A stretch of DNA of 64,000 nt from Brachycybe producta (GCA_036925085.1 JAUPFP010000002.1:13672100-13736099); one strand, 5' to 3'. Counted from the first letter of the stretch, positions 25,301-36,204 are shown. Notes: generated by a model not told the origin, from the letters alone. Translations and numbers: made by a program.

Positions 25301-26209
25301 CGAAGAAGAAGTCGAGGTTGCTGTTTTTTAAATAAATTACTCTGAGTGCAACTGCGAAAGCCGATTCTCCGACACGATGAGACTTCGGATCGTCATCTTC
25401 GAGATCTTTCCACACTCTTACGTCTCCGTCACTGCCACATGTCAACATGCAACTGAGAAAAACAACAACAAGAAAACAGATGCCTTAAGCTATAAGGTAC
25501 AAAAATGAAGAGAAATTTCGATGTGGTTTAGAAACTAGAAATGTAACTCAAATCACTTAATACTCATTTTTCATGTTGATATCATTTAAAATAAGCTTTT
25601 TATGTCAGTTTGAAAATGATTTAAATTTAATCAGACTGTATTTTTTTAATATTTGTCTATAAAAAGTTTATTTTGAAAGATACTAACATGAAAATATCCT
25701 TAAATGATTAAGCTACCCGTTCTAGTTTCTAAAATACTTTCTAGTTTCTCTTAATAAAACATCTTTAAAATCATTTTAATTAACTTGACGTCCTTAGAAA
25801 CAACTTTTAAAAGAAAATCAAAGTTTATTATAAATTAGAAAAGTAAAGGAATTGATTACAAATACTTTCATATCGATATCATTGAAAATAAACGTTTTAC
25901 GACAGTTTTAAAACTACTATTTTCGTTTATTTTATGGCGAAAACAAGAATGACTTTTGTCTCTTTTTGTTATTTTAAAAGATAACATGATGAAAATATCA
26001 TTGTTCTCATTCTCTACTTTTATAGTTTTTAATAAATTTTGAAATTCTCTTTAACGTTGCTTCTGAAAAGCAGTTTTTTTAAAAAAAAACCCCTTCCACG
26101 ATAATGTATTTTGTAAGCTTTGTTTCACTTACGATCCATCGTCTGCAAAACTCAGTCCAGTCATTCCTTCACTGTGAGCATATCTTGTGAAATATTTCTT
26201 GTCCGACAT
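19347..26209 (-). CDS. WDHD1: WDHD1 / AND-1 (Ctf4), replisome WD-repeat and HMG-box protein
   Basis: Trimeric replisome hub that couples the CMG helicase to DNA polymerase alpha. Twenty coding exons (minus strand): 26209-26133, 25452-25341, 24998-24847, 24783-24675, 24589-24489, 24406-24358, 23837-23745, 23684-23493, 23412-23074, 22988-22719, 22651-22486, 22405-22291, 22066-21958, 21892-21716, 21644-21513, 21447-21230, 21156-20991, 20329-20192, 20132-19911, 19502-19347; 1030 aa (vertebrate about 1130), all phases closing. An N-terminal WD propeller spans residues 1-295 (LTCGSDGDVRVWKDLEDDDP, ASSSCDGSVRIWK, GQYLATGCVDGTIAAWD). An acidic linker follows. The SepB/Ctf4 propeller and helical region span about 395-805 (PGSTPIYYSHRFMV, GGVQREIF, GFPGDQCLG, KGKSDHYFAVG, AIKYATQLKR). 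An HMG box lies near 936-992 (KSGVHLWMDANRKIL to EEKEMWITKAKEM), and the end is KLKAFAFQE, as in vertebrates. Exon 6 is only 49 nt. Palindromic elements occupy the longest introns. Confidence 0.96.
19531..19899. repeat. Near full-length family A palindrome, WDHD1 intron 19
   Basis: Shows the whole plan: outer arm GGTTTTAAAGTGTAAACGAC, a TTATTCCGTCTTTT segment, a degenerate CTAGAAGGG arm, the ATCTTTC inner box, spacer CGATCCAACTTTAAGTAGCA, then the inverse order. The left GTAGCTC arm has mutated (TTGAACGGTAATTCGC); the right arm is better kept. Confidence 0.7.
20450..20610. repeat. Family B palindrome in WDHD1 intron 17
   Basis: AACTAGACGAGTAAACGACG faces TCGCTTACTCTTCTAGTTTC. Family B differs from A by GAGTAAAC in place of GGGTAGCTCAATCA. 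Confidence 0.6.
20623..20979. repeat. Near full-length family A palindrome in WDHD1 intron 17
   Basis: Starts TTAAGATGGTTTTAAAGTGT and carries AAGTAGAAGGGTAG. The inner box ATCTTTCAAAATAAACT faces its inverse AGTTTACTTTGAAAGATGTC, followed by CTACCCTTCTAGTTTCTAAA. It directly follows the family B copy at 20450. Confidence 0.75.
22108..22247. repeat. Family A element reduced to its outer arms (WDHD1 intron 12)
   Basis: TTCAAACTCGACTATTCCGTC faces GACGGAGTAATCAGAGTTCG. The middle of the element, including the AGGGTAGCTC arms and inner boxes, is deleted. It shows that the outer arms belong to the element. Confidence 0.6.
24003..24125. repeat. Family A/B palindrome in WDHD1 intron 6
   Basis: AAACTAGAATAGTAGTTCAA faces TTACCATTCTAGTTTCGAAA. 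This is the longest intron of the 5' half of the gene (24357-23838). Confidence 0.6.
25055..25152. repeat. CRE palindrome, copy 2 (family C), in WDHD1 intron 2
   Basis: GTTATTCATCGATTTATCCA faces GTGAATAAATCGATGACTTA, then CGGAATGTGCAG. TGTGACGTCATTGTCA lies inside the left arm. Confidence 0.7.
25496..25765. repeat. Family A palindrome in WDHD1 intron 1
   Basis: AGAAACTAGAAATGTAACTC, inner box ATATCATTTAAAATAAGCTT, then AAAAAGTTTATTTTGAAAGA and ACCCGTTCTAGTTTCTAAAA. A family B copy follows at 25830-26060 in the same intron. Confidence 0.75.
25830..26060. repeat. Family B palindrome in WDHD1 intron 1
   Basis: AAATTAGAAAAGTAAAGGAA faces TCTCTACTTTTATAGTTTTT, with a central ATATCATTGAAAATAAACGT box. 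More degenerate than the adjacent family A copy. Confidence 0.5.
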
Positions 26210-26602
26210 CTTTCACAAATTAAATAGATGCCGCCTCAATGTGATTAATCTTATTTAAAGTTTCAAGAAATCGTAAAAAGAAACTTGTAAAATAATGAAA
26301 ACTAAAAGAAAGACGACTTTCCCGCCAAATTGTAACATCGATTGTGGCGTCACTTTCGTTGCTATGGAAACGTGCCCAAGGGGACGATATAAAAGAAAAT
26401 CACGTACGAGATTCATAACAGAGCTTATGTATATTAAGATGTTTTCCTTTTTTATCCGCATTTTACTGGACATTCATAATAAAAAATTAGCGAATTCTGA
26501 AAATTTCGTAGATAAAAAGTAAATATCTTGGGCTGTGAATATCGATGAATCCTGGTGAATCTCGTACATGATTTTCTTCTATGTCGTATTCTTTGCGCGG
26601 CA

Positions 26603-26725
26603 CAGACGGCACATTCCGCTATTCATCAATTTGTTCAGCAATATGACGTCACCGTTTTATATTTATACAGCTTTGACGTCATACTGTTGGATAAGTCGCT
26701 GAATAACGGGATCACAGATAAGACA
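26603..26725. repeat. CRE palindrome, copy 3 (family C)
   Basis: GCACATTCCGCTATTCATCA faces GTCGCTGAATAACGGGATCA. Two internal CRE motifs face each other: ATATGACGTCACCG and TTTGACGTCATACT. It lies about 400 bases upstream of the WDHD1 start. Confidence 0.7.
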
Positions 26726-27757
26726 AACGTGTGGCGTAATTTACGTCATCGCTCATTATATTTCCTCCTTTTTAAACTATTTTTTTTGCAAGGAGGTGCT
26801 GCCATCTAGCAATTTTTGTGACGTCATTTTATTGTCTGTTTTCACCAATTAGCGATCGTCTTTATATAAGGTTCGATTTCCACTGTTGCCAACATTACTA
26901 ACTGAGAAATAATAATTGAGAAAAACTTCTTCAATTAATTTGAGAATTTTATTTTTAACGCAGCAACATTACAATTCAGACAAGATGTAACAGAAAATTT
27001 ATATTTATATGTTTTTAAGGAAACATTTGATAAATTATGCCGTCAATATGCTGCTGTTGATGTGGTTTGTTTTACGAATCTGGCAACACTGGAAATACAA
27101 TGCAATGTTAAATTGTTAATTGGTTTCGTTTGTCATCATTGTGTTATGTGATTTCGTGGTCTTTTGGCGTTTATTTTAGGTTGGATTTTTTTGTTATTTT
27201 ATGCCAGGTTTACTAAAAATGGTAAATAGTGAGTAGTAATTTCATTATGAAGCTTTCAAATGTGTTTAGAGCGAGAAAAATGCGCTTAAAAGTAGTTTTT
27301 ATCCGCGAAATATCAAAGTACAAGTTTTTGGCCCCAATTTCCACCGTTCTTTTCTCGTTTTCTATTCATTTCCAACTTTAAAAATATCTTCGTTTCCTCA
27401 TTTACTCCGAAATGACTCGTTTTAAGAGCGAAAATCGCTTTTGACTACGTAAATTGGATGATGACGTCATCCGTTTTGTTGACCATTCTGTTGATTTTAG
27501 GCGCGATTTCGCCGTTCGCCAGACGCGGACAAATAACGCGGACATAAATAACTGACACCTTAACCTTAGACTATTACTAAGAGTAATAGTCTTAACCTCA
27601 CTTAACTATGTTCCGACATGTCGAAATGACGTTCAGAATGCACCATTTCTACGTAAATTTATTGTCTTTATGTCTTAAAAAGTCTTTCTTTCTATTTTTA
27701 TAGACGAAAATCATTTATTTCTCATTTTTGAGCAATTTTAGAAAGGAATATTTCAAG

Positions 27758-27970
27758 ATTTACTTGAAACTAGAAGAGTAAAAGCTGTAAAACGAAGATA
27801 GAAAAGTATCATTTTCACGATCTTTGAATATAAACTTTTAATACCAGTTTAATTGGAGAAAGAAAAAAACGATCATAAACTAAATTGTAATTTAAAGTTT
27901 GTTTTTCATGATATTATCGTGAAAATGCATTTGTTTTTACTCTTCTAGTTTTGTATAAATTACGAAATTC
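27758..27970. repeat. Family B palindrome
   Basis: TTGAAACTAGAAGAGTAAAA faces TTTTTACTCTTCTAGTTTTG. The inner boxes ATCTTTGAATATAAACTTTT and AAAGTTTGTTTTTCATGATA are inverse. One of the clearest family B copies. Confidence 0.75.
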
Positions 27971-28399
27971 GTTCCATAAATCGTTTCAAAAGTGTATTTT
28001 AATTGTTTGTTTTTTTTTGGCGGCGAATTTATGCAAAAAAAACTAGTAAATTCTATTTGAATACACTTTGATTTGAATGAATTTTATTTGGACGAGTTAT
28101 GAACAGCTGAACTTTCAAATCTTTCAAAATAAACTTTTTTTTATAGTAAAGGTTTCTAAAACACATTTGAGTTTCTCTTCATTTTTCACGTGAAAAACGG
28201 AATTAACGAAGAGTTCAAAGAGGCGTTTTTACATTTAAAAACCACTTTTAAACGTGATTATTGTCCATTTTCAGGTGATCCGTAACGAAAAATTGACCAT
28301 TTGAGGCTGCTGTCGTTTAAGGAACTTTTAAAAGATGTAAGAAATGTGGAATTGTTGGGGAAAAAAAAATGAAAACCAGGTTGAAAACTGCATTCCGAA

Positions 28400-29734
28400 A
28401 TGGCTTCCGAAATGAATAAGGGAGAAATGGACGGATCGGCGGATAACAATTGTCGGACATCGGCATCATCATCGTCGGACGGTCAAAACGAAGAGGAACA
28501 ACCTAAGAACGGTTCTTCTTCAATGGCAGATGGAAACCGAACTCCGAGCGTTCGTCGGAAACTACGAACTCTGACATTCGGAAGACGTTACAAAACGAAA
28601 AATGGATCCGGAAAAGATCTTACGTCATCGAAGAAACGTAAAGGACCTTGGAACTTTAAGTTTAATTACAGGTTACGTCGTGAACCGGTTCCGGATATTC
28701 CAGAACCGAACGTCGGGTGTGATTCGTGCGTTTGTACCGGTTACAGAAGGACGGAAGAACATCATTTGGGTGCCGGTGTTGTGTTTCGTGCGGGTGAGAG
28801 TTCTTCGAACGAGAATTCGAATCAAATTCAAGGTAATCCTTCGCCTATTATCGATTTATCTCGATTTAATCCCGAGGAATATCCGATCGAGGATTGGGAA
28901 GAACGTGCGCGTGCTGAAAGAGCGCGCGAATTAGAGGAAGGAGTCGATCCACCACCCGGTTATCGTCCGGCGAGCCCGGTTTTAGCCTCTCCTAATCCGC
29001 AACAGTTGTCGCATCTTATGAGTGCGTTCGATATCAAACTGACCGATCTGGCGGCGACTTTACAGAGCCGTCTAGCGGTCAATCCTCGTTATCCGCTACG
29101 TCCCACTTCGTCGTCTTCAACGGTTTCCGTCGAACCGTTGTTCTCCGAGATCAATCTCGTGAGCCAGTTCGTCATGTCTCGCGGTTCTTGTGCCGTCACG
29201 GATCGTACCGTCCACACTCAAGTGGATTATATTCATTGTCTCGTTCCGGATCTTCTGGAGATCACGAATTGCAGCTTCTATTGGGGTAAGATGGATCGTT
29301 ACGAGGCCGAGAGGCTTCTCGAGACGAAACCCGAGGGAACTTTCCTGTTGCGCGACAGCGCTCAAGAGGAATATCTCTTCAGCGTCAGTTTTCGTCGTTA
29401 CAGTCGGTCGCTTCACGCACGGATCGAACAGTGGAATCATAAGTTCAGTTTCGATTCTCACGATCCGGGTGTTTTTGCATCGGGAACGGTTTGTGGGCTC
29501 ATTGAACATTATAAGGATCCAACGTGCTGCATGTTTTTCGAACCGATGCTTACGATTCCCTTGCACAGGACATTTCCTTTTCCGCTTCAACATTTGTCGC
29601 GTTCGGTCATCTGTAAAGCGACCACCTACGATGGCATCAATTCGCTCCGATTGCCGAAATCTCTTAAGGGTTACCTGAAGGAGTATCATTATAAGCAAAG
29701 GGTTAGAGTTCGGATGTTTGAGGTGGAACACTGA
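28400..29734 (+). CDS. SOCS5: Suppressor of cytokine signalling, SOCS5/SOCS4 type
   Basis: Adaptor of an Elongin B/C-Cullin5 ubiquitin ligase that binds phosphotyrosine on cytokine or EGF-family receptors and lowers their signalling. A single exon encodes 444 aa. The N-terminal 270 residues are Ser-rich and basic, with [20 protein letters not shown] and [20 protein letters not shown] segments resembling the conserved N-terminus of SOCS4/5. [19 protein letters not shown] leads into the SH2 domain (about 294-390), with [15 protein letters not shown], the phosphate-binding Arg318 in [10 protein letters not shown], and [20 protein letters not shown]. The SOCS box (about 395-434) starts [19 protein letters not shown] and ends [11 protein letters not shown]. 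The SH2 and SOCS box are nearly identical to SOCS5 of other animals. Lack of introns is unlike the neighbours here but usual for the coding part of this class. Confidence 0.96.
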   Translation: MASEMNKGEMDGSADNNCRTSASSSSDGQNEEEQPKNGSSSMADGNRTPSVRRKLRTLTFGRRYKTKNGSGKDLTSSKKRKGPWNFKFNYRLRREPVPDIPEPNVGCDSCVCTGYRRTEEHHLGAGVVFRAGESSSNENSNQIQGNPSPIIDLSRFNPEEYPIEDWEERARAERARELEEGVDPPPGYRPASPVLASPNPQQLSHLMSAFDIKLTDLAATLQSRLAVNPRYPLRPTSSSSTVSVEPLFSEINLVSQFVMSRGSCAVTDRTVHTQVDYIHCLVPDLLEITNCSFYWGKMDRYEAERLLETKPEGTFLLRDSAQEEYLFSVSFRRYSRSLHARIEQWNHKFSFDSHDPGVFASGTVCGLIEHYKDPTCCMFFEPMLTIPLHRTFPFPLQHLSRSVICKATTYDGINSLRLPKSLKGYLKEYHYKQRVRVRMFEVEH

Positions 29735-30734
29735 AGGACGTTTCTCCTCCTCCTCCTCCTCCTCCTCTTCTCTATTTAAATTGGGCATCGGAGGCGGGTT
29801 TTGTTTTTCGGACGACGATTATTTCAAAATGGCAGCAGCAAACCGTCGTTTATAATTCAATTCAGTTCGGAAACTTTGTACATATCTAAGTAAAAAAAAG
29901 ACTAATCTGAACCTGAATTTTAAATTTGCTTTCGTTCGGGTTTGACGACACATGACGGAATTACGGCACTCTTGAGTTTGTGCGAAATTATCTAAACAGC
30001 GGCCGCTAAGCCTGGACCACTTTGGGGCGTCACGAACCACAATTGAAAACAGTTGTCCTGTTGGAAGTGGTCGCCACTTAGTACTACCTCCATCGTCACT
30101 TGACAAAAAGGTTGTGCGCGAACCCCTTATGTCGTCATAATTAGTCTGCTTAAACGACCACGCTTTTTTGTAGCGCCACAAAGTGGCCGGCATAAAACGG
30201 TGCTCGTGAGGGAATTCCATGATCTTCACGAGTGTCGTGTTCGGACAAGTCGCTCTTGATCCCTGGTTTGATTTATTTCGCACAAACTACAAGTATGTCG
30301 TCGAGGCTTTGTATATTTTGGAATCCGTTTCCAGCTGAATTTAGTCCGGTTTTTGGTTCGTCGAAACCGAAATTTGTTTTTCTTTTTTTTTTTGAATTTT
30401 CAGGAAAAAAAGATTGTTAAGAAGTGAAGGAGGATTAATTTAAAAAGGCATAATTTGCATAATTTTTGGATGCGCTTTTCGTATGCAAGAAAAACAATGC
30501 AAACAACGTTTAGTTAATTAATTAATGATCGACACATTAATTAATTACGAAAACACCGATAAAAATATCTTCTTTTTTTCAGGTGTTTTTGGTTTGTTAT
30601 TTTGGCGTAATATTTTTTTTTTTTGTTTCTTTTGCTTTCAAAGTTGACTTCGTTTTTTTTTCAAAAGGTTTTCAATGGCAATTGTGCCTCCTCTTTCCCG
30701 GTAATGAATATTGTTTTAATAGAAATTCAAAAAG

Positions 30735-30910
30735 TTTGTTAGAAACTAGAAGAGTAACAAGAAATTAAGAAGTAATCTTTTAAAATGAAAAACATTTTGG
30801 GGCTTTTTCTGTTATATTTAGGAACTTTTAACGTCGTCGAAATGAAATGTTTTAATTTTGAATTAGGGAATGAATGAACTTCCTTACTCTCCCAGTTTCT
30901 AACAAACATT
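30735..30910. repeat. Family B palindrome
   Basis: GTTAGAAACTAGAAGAGTAA faces CTTACTCTCCCAGTTTCTAA. The inner TTTTAAAATGAAAAACATTT box is degenerate. Confidence 0.65.
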
Positions 30911-31582
30911 TGTTGAATTTCGTCCATAAACTTAAACCTAATAAATTGTAGATTTTTTTAACCTTGAATTCCACGAATATTTCTTGAAGAAGGACGACGT
31001 TTAAAATTGCTTTTATTAGAATTTTAAAGAACAAATAATTTTTTTAAAAATTAAAAATAGTTTTTTTTTTGTACAATTATTATTTTGGTTTTGTAGTTAG
31101 TTAATTAATTAGTTAGTTAGTTGACTTGGGTTTGTTTTCCAATCATTATTGTTAAACGTATCAATTGAAACAAAATTTGTTTTTCGTACGCACAAATTCA
31201 ATGAAATAAAACTAGCCACTTGTACTTCAACTTGTACCCTCAAAACAGGGTTTTTAATTCGAAAAGTTATCCTGCCAGCAACCCACCCAAAAGGACCTAT
31301 GGCAGAGGGACAATTTAATCCAGGAAATGCACAATATAAACTGCAATGTACGTAAATAAGAAAATAAGAAAATAAAACTTCTTTTAAATATTTTTTTCTA
31401 ATAAAAATCATGTGATTTGGCAACCCTTTTTTGAGGGTTGAAGTTGAAGTGACAACTTATTGAATTTGAGCCTCTTGTTACCCTTTGTGTGTTTTTGTAA
31501 ATATAAATGTGAAAAACTGTTTTAATTTTTCTACAGTTTGGGTCTTTTTAAAGGGGTTGTTCCAACTCAAACAACCTTGACA

Positions 31583-32193
31583 TGGGTTGAAGGCCGAGGC
31601 TAGCAAATGCATCTTAAGTAATATGGGGTTGGAGAATATTCTGAGTGACGGTCGGGGAAGGATCCTTAAGGTTATTTTTTCACTACTCTCTAAGCAACCA
31701 GAAAATGCTTTTTTCAGATAAAAAAAACCTAGTTAGAGGCTAAAATTCAGTGGCCATCGGTTGATAAAAGGGCAAACGAAAATGTTAGTGCTGGGCCATA
31801 GCCTCCTATGTATACTCCTATAGGAGGCTATGGCTGGGCAAGGTCACCTTGGATAGCCACTGTCTTTTAGCAGCTCCTCCCCTATTGGCTCATGGCCTAT
31901 CTACCCCTGTACATGGTCTAAGGACACTTTGTGGGTTAACTAGATTATTGAATGGTTAAATACGTCATTACGTTTGGTTAAGCCTACAAACGAACATTTT
32001 GACTGAATGAGGAGGAGTAACACTTTCACAAAGTACACAACAAGTGTTTTTTCTAAAACAGGAAGTGTGCCAACCCCGAGGTTCACAGTTCACTTATATA
32101 CAGTACATATGCCATTGGTTATTTGACTGAAAATGCATTTTTCTGGTTGCCTTTAGTAATGTTCTTATAGGTAGCCTCGACCTCCAACCCGTT
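31583..32193. mobile_element. Foldback element with long imperfect inverted arms
   Basis: The left end GGGTTGAAGGCCGAGGCTAG faces GTAGCCTCGACCTCCAACCC at the right end. Further in, AAGCAACCAGAAAATGCTTT faces GCATTTTTCTGGTTGCCTTT. The arms are at least 130 bases long. A perfect smaller palindrome, AGCCTCCTATGTATACTCCT followed by ATAGGAGGCT, lies in the middle (about 31800). No transposase is visible, so it is non-autonomous. Class unknown. Confidence 0.65.
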
Positions 32194-32779
32194 TTCGGGA
32201 TGAATTACAGGCAGTTTTTTTAAGAGAGAGTTGTGTTTTGTTTTTTTTTAAAAAAAAGAGGGACCTTTTTGTTTTTGGTTTTTCCAGTTTTAAATATATT
32301 TTTGATGTTGAAACACGTTTTCTTCTGGTTTTCTCCACAAGACACAAAGACATTTGTTTGTTTGTTGTTTTCACCTTCTAAAACTAGAATTACTTTTTTT
32401 TGTTTAAAGAAAAAAGTAAACAAGTTGAAATTGAAATATAATATTTATTGGTTTTGCTGTTAAAACACAAAAGAAAAAGCACAATTGAAATGTGCTGCTG
32501 CTGCTCAGTTAGTAGAATAAATATGACTTCAGAATCCATAATTAAGTTTCATTCTTTAAATTCTCTCTCTCACTCACTCATCAAAATGCAATTCTTTAAA
32601 ATAAGAAATTTGTTTTGATTCTTATTTCATTCAGGTAATTCTTTTAAATGATGTATGAAATTCAGGGTCAGGCAGACAATAGAAACAACTTTTGAACTTC
32701 TTGAAATTTTGCAGTCCATTAATTTATGAAGGAATAAATAAAATAGAAAAATTTAGAATTAAAAATAACGCGAACTATT

Positions 32780-32893
32780 GATTTCGTCTTTTTAGGAGGA
32801 CGAAATGAAGAGAAACTTTGAAAGTGTTTAGAAACTAGAAGGGTAGCTGAATCACTATCATGTTGTGTGATATCTTTCAAAATAAGCTTTTTG
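32780..32893. repeat. Family A left half, interrupted
   Basis: AGAAACTAGAAGGGTAGCTG and TGATATCTTTCAAAATAAGC break off into the GACCTCCATTGCTC sequence of a GT-containing element. A matching right half resumes at about 34490 (see findings). Confidence 0.7.
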
Positions 32894-33240
32894 ACCTCCA
32901 TTGCTCTTTAGAGCAATGGAGGTATATAGGATCATGCAAGAAAAGGGGCAAAAAAGGATGTGTGTGTGTGTGTGTGTGTCCGGAACCCGATTTAGTGGGT
33001 CGAACAACTCAAGAACGGAATGAGATAAAGACATGCAGTATTTTTTATTTGATTCCGTGGGTCAATATGATGCTCCTGACAAAAAATTAGAAACTTTTAC
33101 CCAGGGGTTATTTTTTATGAATTTTTTAGAAACAAATTTTGAGTTTTTGGTCAAAATTTTTTGTGGGTCGAACAACTCGAAAACGGGGCCACCTACAATA
33201 AAATGTCATCAGACCTAAAATGATGTACGCATTCTGACGA
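32893..33240 (+). mobile_element. GT-containing element with 5' hairpin, copy 1 (family E)
   Basis: Starts with the hairpin ATTGCTCTTTAGAGCAATGG, then AGGTATATAGGATCATGCAA, a (GT)n run, CCGGAACCCGATTTAGTGGG and AACTCGAAAACGGGGCCACC. The 3' end is unclear. Copies 2 (34283-34480) and 3 (48405-49247) share the order of parts. No coding capacity. Confidence 0.6.
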
Positions 33241-33329
33241 TGAAACTTGAAAAAAAAATTCGATTTTTTAAAAACGTAATTTTTAAAAAAAAAAACTTAA
33301 TAAGAAAATAGTTCATAAACAGATGAGTA

Positions 33330-33450
33330 TATATCAAACTCTTGGTTATTCCTGTCTTTCAAGAACAAAATACTTGAAAGTATTGAATGTATTTTAGAAA
33401 CTAGACTTTTGTGTGTTTTCATGTTGATATCTTTCAAAATAAACTCATAG
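33330..33450. repeat. Family A left half
   Basis: CAAACTCTTGGTTATTCCTG, TTTTAGAAACTAGACTTTTG and GATATCTTTCAAAATAAACT occur in order; no right half is adjacent. Confidence 0.6.
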
Positions 33451-34282
33451 ATAAGATGAGTCCTTTCCTAAAACTAACTTTTGAGAGTCATTAATTAATG
33501 CAACCTCTTGGTGTTTCATTCACCACATGCTTTGTGTACTTTCTAAAGTGACAGTATAAATACTAATGTAGGTACATCAGTAAATCAGATACACAGCTTT
33601 GCTCATTTGTGTGCTCTGTGTTCTAGCATGTGTGGGGAGTGCTCTCTCTCTCTCGTATATCTAAGAATGTGGCTCTGACCACAGAAACTGCACATGGCTA
33701 GTTCATAGTGTTAGTCTGGTAGGTATATACCACGTTCCTATGTAATTAATTTGTGTCAGAAAGGGTGGGCGTGTGACGGGATCCTTGATGGGATTTGTTT
33801 CCTCTTCATAGCGGTGGTTCCTACCATAGAGCACAAACGAGGTGAGTCTAGGTTCTAGAAAAGAGGTCCAATTGGCCCATATTTGAGTAATCAACATTTA
33901 TAATGACACTGGATGTTGGACACTTGGAATGGTATCTTGATGTATGTGAGAGAGGCTCAAGTGTTGCAATAGAGATCTCAAGTCAGAAGGATCTAGACTC
34001 GATGTACGGTTCATTCATGCTGTGTACATTTTTTTTTTTTTTTGCATTTTTTCTATTCGTTAATTCCAGCTAATCCAGTTGTAGTGGTCTACAGTTGACT
34101 TGCTGCACTGTAACTTGAGCTTGTGACATCAGAATAGTAAACCAAAAAGTTTGGCTTGAGTCATTTTGTCTGGCAAAAAAGGGATTTTAACAAAAAAGTT
34201 TGTTTTAAACTTTCGAAAACTTTCGCTAACATTTTTCTTATCAGACAAAATGTAAAGCTTAATAGATTTTTGGGCAACCTCT

Positions 34283-34480
34283 TTGCTCATTGCTCTTTAT
34301 AAAGAGCAATGGAGGTATATAGGATCATGCAAGAAAAGGGGCAAAAAAGGATGTCTGTGTGTGTGTGTCCCCGGAACCCCGATTTTGTGCGTACACTTGC
34401 GCGCACGTGTACAAGTGCAAACACATGTGCGCATAGACCTATATTAAACCAATGGAGGTCTATAGGGTTCCTTGAATCTC
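34283..34480 (+). mobile_element. GT-containing element, copy 2 (family E)
   Basis: ATTGCTCTTTATAAAGAGCA hairpin, GGAGGTATATAGGATCATGC, a (GT)n run and CCCCGGAACCCCGATTTTGT. It ends ATGGAGGTCTATAGGGTTCC then TTGAATC. The end motif GGTCTATAGGGTTCCTTGAA also closes copy 3, so this 200-bp copy is internally deleted. Confidence 0.65.
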
Positions 34481-34489
34481 TTCTTTTTT

Positions 34490-34610
34490 ACGTCATTTTG
34501 AAGGATATTAACATGAACATGATTCAGCTACCCTTCTAGTTTCTAACACAATTTCAATTTCTTCTGAAACGAATAACTAAAGTTAAAAAGTCACAGCCGT
34601 TTATAAAACA
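34490..34610. repeat. Family A right half
   Basis: CATTTTGAAGGATATTAACA, GATTCAGCTACCCTTCTAGT and TTCTAACACAATTTC. It lies immediately after the family E copy 2. Confidence 0.65.
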
Positions 34611-34639
34611 ACTTATGAATAAATTATTTTTGTTAGAAT

Positions 34640-34900
34640 TTAGAAAACTAGAAGAGTAAAGTGATATTTTTCTTCGTGGCGATATATTTTAAAAAGTAAA
34701 CATTTTATGACGGCCTTGACAGGTTTTTATTTTACTGAAATTGTTCAAATATTTCACGGGTTTTCGTCAAAGTTTAGAATGAAAAGTATTTTTCAAATTG
34801 TCATAATATGTTAAATTATTAAAGATATCATCAATATCAAATATTTTTAACTTTTCTAATTAATTTTTGTTAAAAAGTAAATTATTTTAATTAAAGTTAA
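34640..34900. repeat. Family B palindrome
   Basis: TTTAGAAAACTAGAAGAGTA with an inner ATATATTTTAAAAAGTAAAC box and a decayed right side ending TTTTAACTTTTCTAATTAA. Confidence 0.5.
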
Positions 34901-36204
34901 TTCTAAAAATTCATTTTAACTTTCATTCTCTCGAAGGAAATGAAAGAAAAAAATGTTCATTTTGAAGAATAAAAAAAAGAACTTTTCATTTGAGAAAATC
35001 CTTCAAAATAAACTTTTGTTTAGACTTTGAAAAAGGGGGGGACTCTCCGCCCTCTTCCATTATTATTATTTTATCCCTAAGCCCCTCTCTCTCTCCCATC
35101 AATCCCTTAAATCCTTTCTTTTTTTGTTTGTATGTCGTTAATTGTATATAATTTGTAAAAGAAGGTGGTTTTGAATGGATGAGGATGAAATCTTTTGTTT
35201 TATATTTTAGAATTTCCCAAGTCGAGGAGGGTTTTTCTTATTGTTTTCCAATTTGCGTGTCTTATTATTTAAATTTCAATGTAAATTTCGATCATGAATC
35301 ATCATCATCATCTGTTTAAAAAGAGTTTTCTCATTATTGTTAGGCCGCCGCGACCCATCTAGTTTTTTAACTTGTTGGTTGACAGTCAATTTTAATCACA
35401 TCATTTTTCAAGCTATTAATTTAACGATGTTTCTAGTTTTTTGTTTAGAAAAGTAAACAAATATTTTTAAGGAAGTTTGAAAATGACGATGTTTTTGCAA
35501 ATTGTTAGACAATTATTTAGCTGCATTTTGGTCCAACTTTTGAAGTGTTTGAAAATTTGATAAAAAAGTTGAAAGATATCAAAATGATAAAATCTTCTTT
35601 TCTTTAGTCAGTTGCTTTTCTACTTTATTAAACCTTTTTCTTGTTATTTTAAACCACATTTTTTTAAAAATATACAGTTAAATACACTTTTTAAGTGGTC
35701 ATTCCTAGGACTGGTTTTATGTAACTTCCGGTCTGTGTGTTGATGGGTTAATAATTGTTGAGAGACGACGAATGCGGAAATGATTGAATTTTTGTTTCTT
35801 CTCTTTAAACCACTTTAAATCTAATTTAAGATCTTTTGTGTCTGTCAAGTGAGAAATGGGTTTCTTCAGGGGTTTTTCAAAATTTCATTCCGGATATTGA
35901 AATAAGTAAAATATTGTCGAACAGGTTCTTAAGTGTCTTTAATATGTTGTTGTTGCATTGCCTACGGTTGCAAAAGGATGAGGTCTGAAAAGTTAACTAT
36001 CAATCAAGTTAGAGTTGTTAGTTATTTTGCATAAAATGCCATTTCGTCTGGTTGGTTCTTTTTCTGACCTACTGGAATGGGGGGGGGGAAGTGTCCTAAC
36101 GAACTTCGCTCGATTTGCATTTTGCAATCTTTTATAGGAACACTTGATTTACGAATTCTCTTCTTAATTATTCTCTCTTTCAAAATTCAAAAGAGCAAAA
36201 ATCA

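Larger units (their letters stand above)
26210..28399. other. Divergent intergenic region, WDHD1 and SOCS5 promoters
   Basis: The 2.2 kb between oppositely directed genes contains no coding exon I can support. It holds a CRE palindrome (26603-26725), a family B copy (27758-27970) and a family A right half (28120-28240). A TGATGACGTCATCC site lies at about 27459-27472. Confidence 0.6.

Noticed and set aside
29117..29788. 223-codon minus-strand frame opposite the SOCS gene
   Set aside because: It mirrors the strongly conserved SH2/SOCS coding sequence; its sequence is not protein-like and includes the (GAG)n run.
31109..31423. Overlapping frames on both strands near 31.1-31.4 kb
   Set aside because: Neither strand resembles a family I know and no splice or neighbour support exists.
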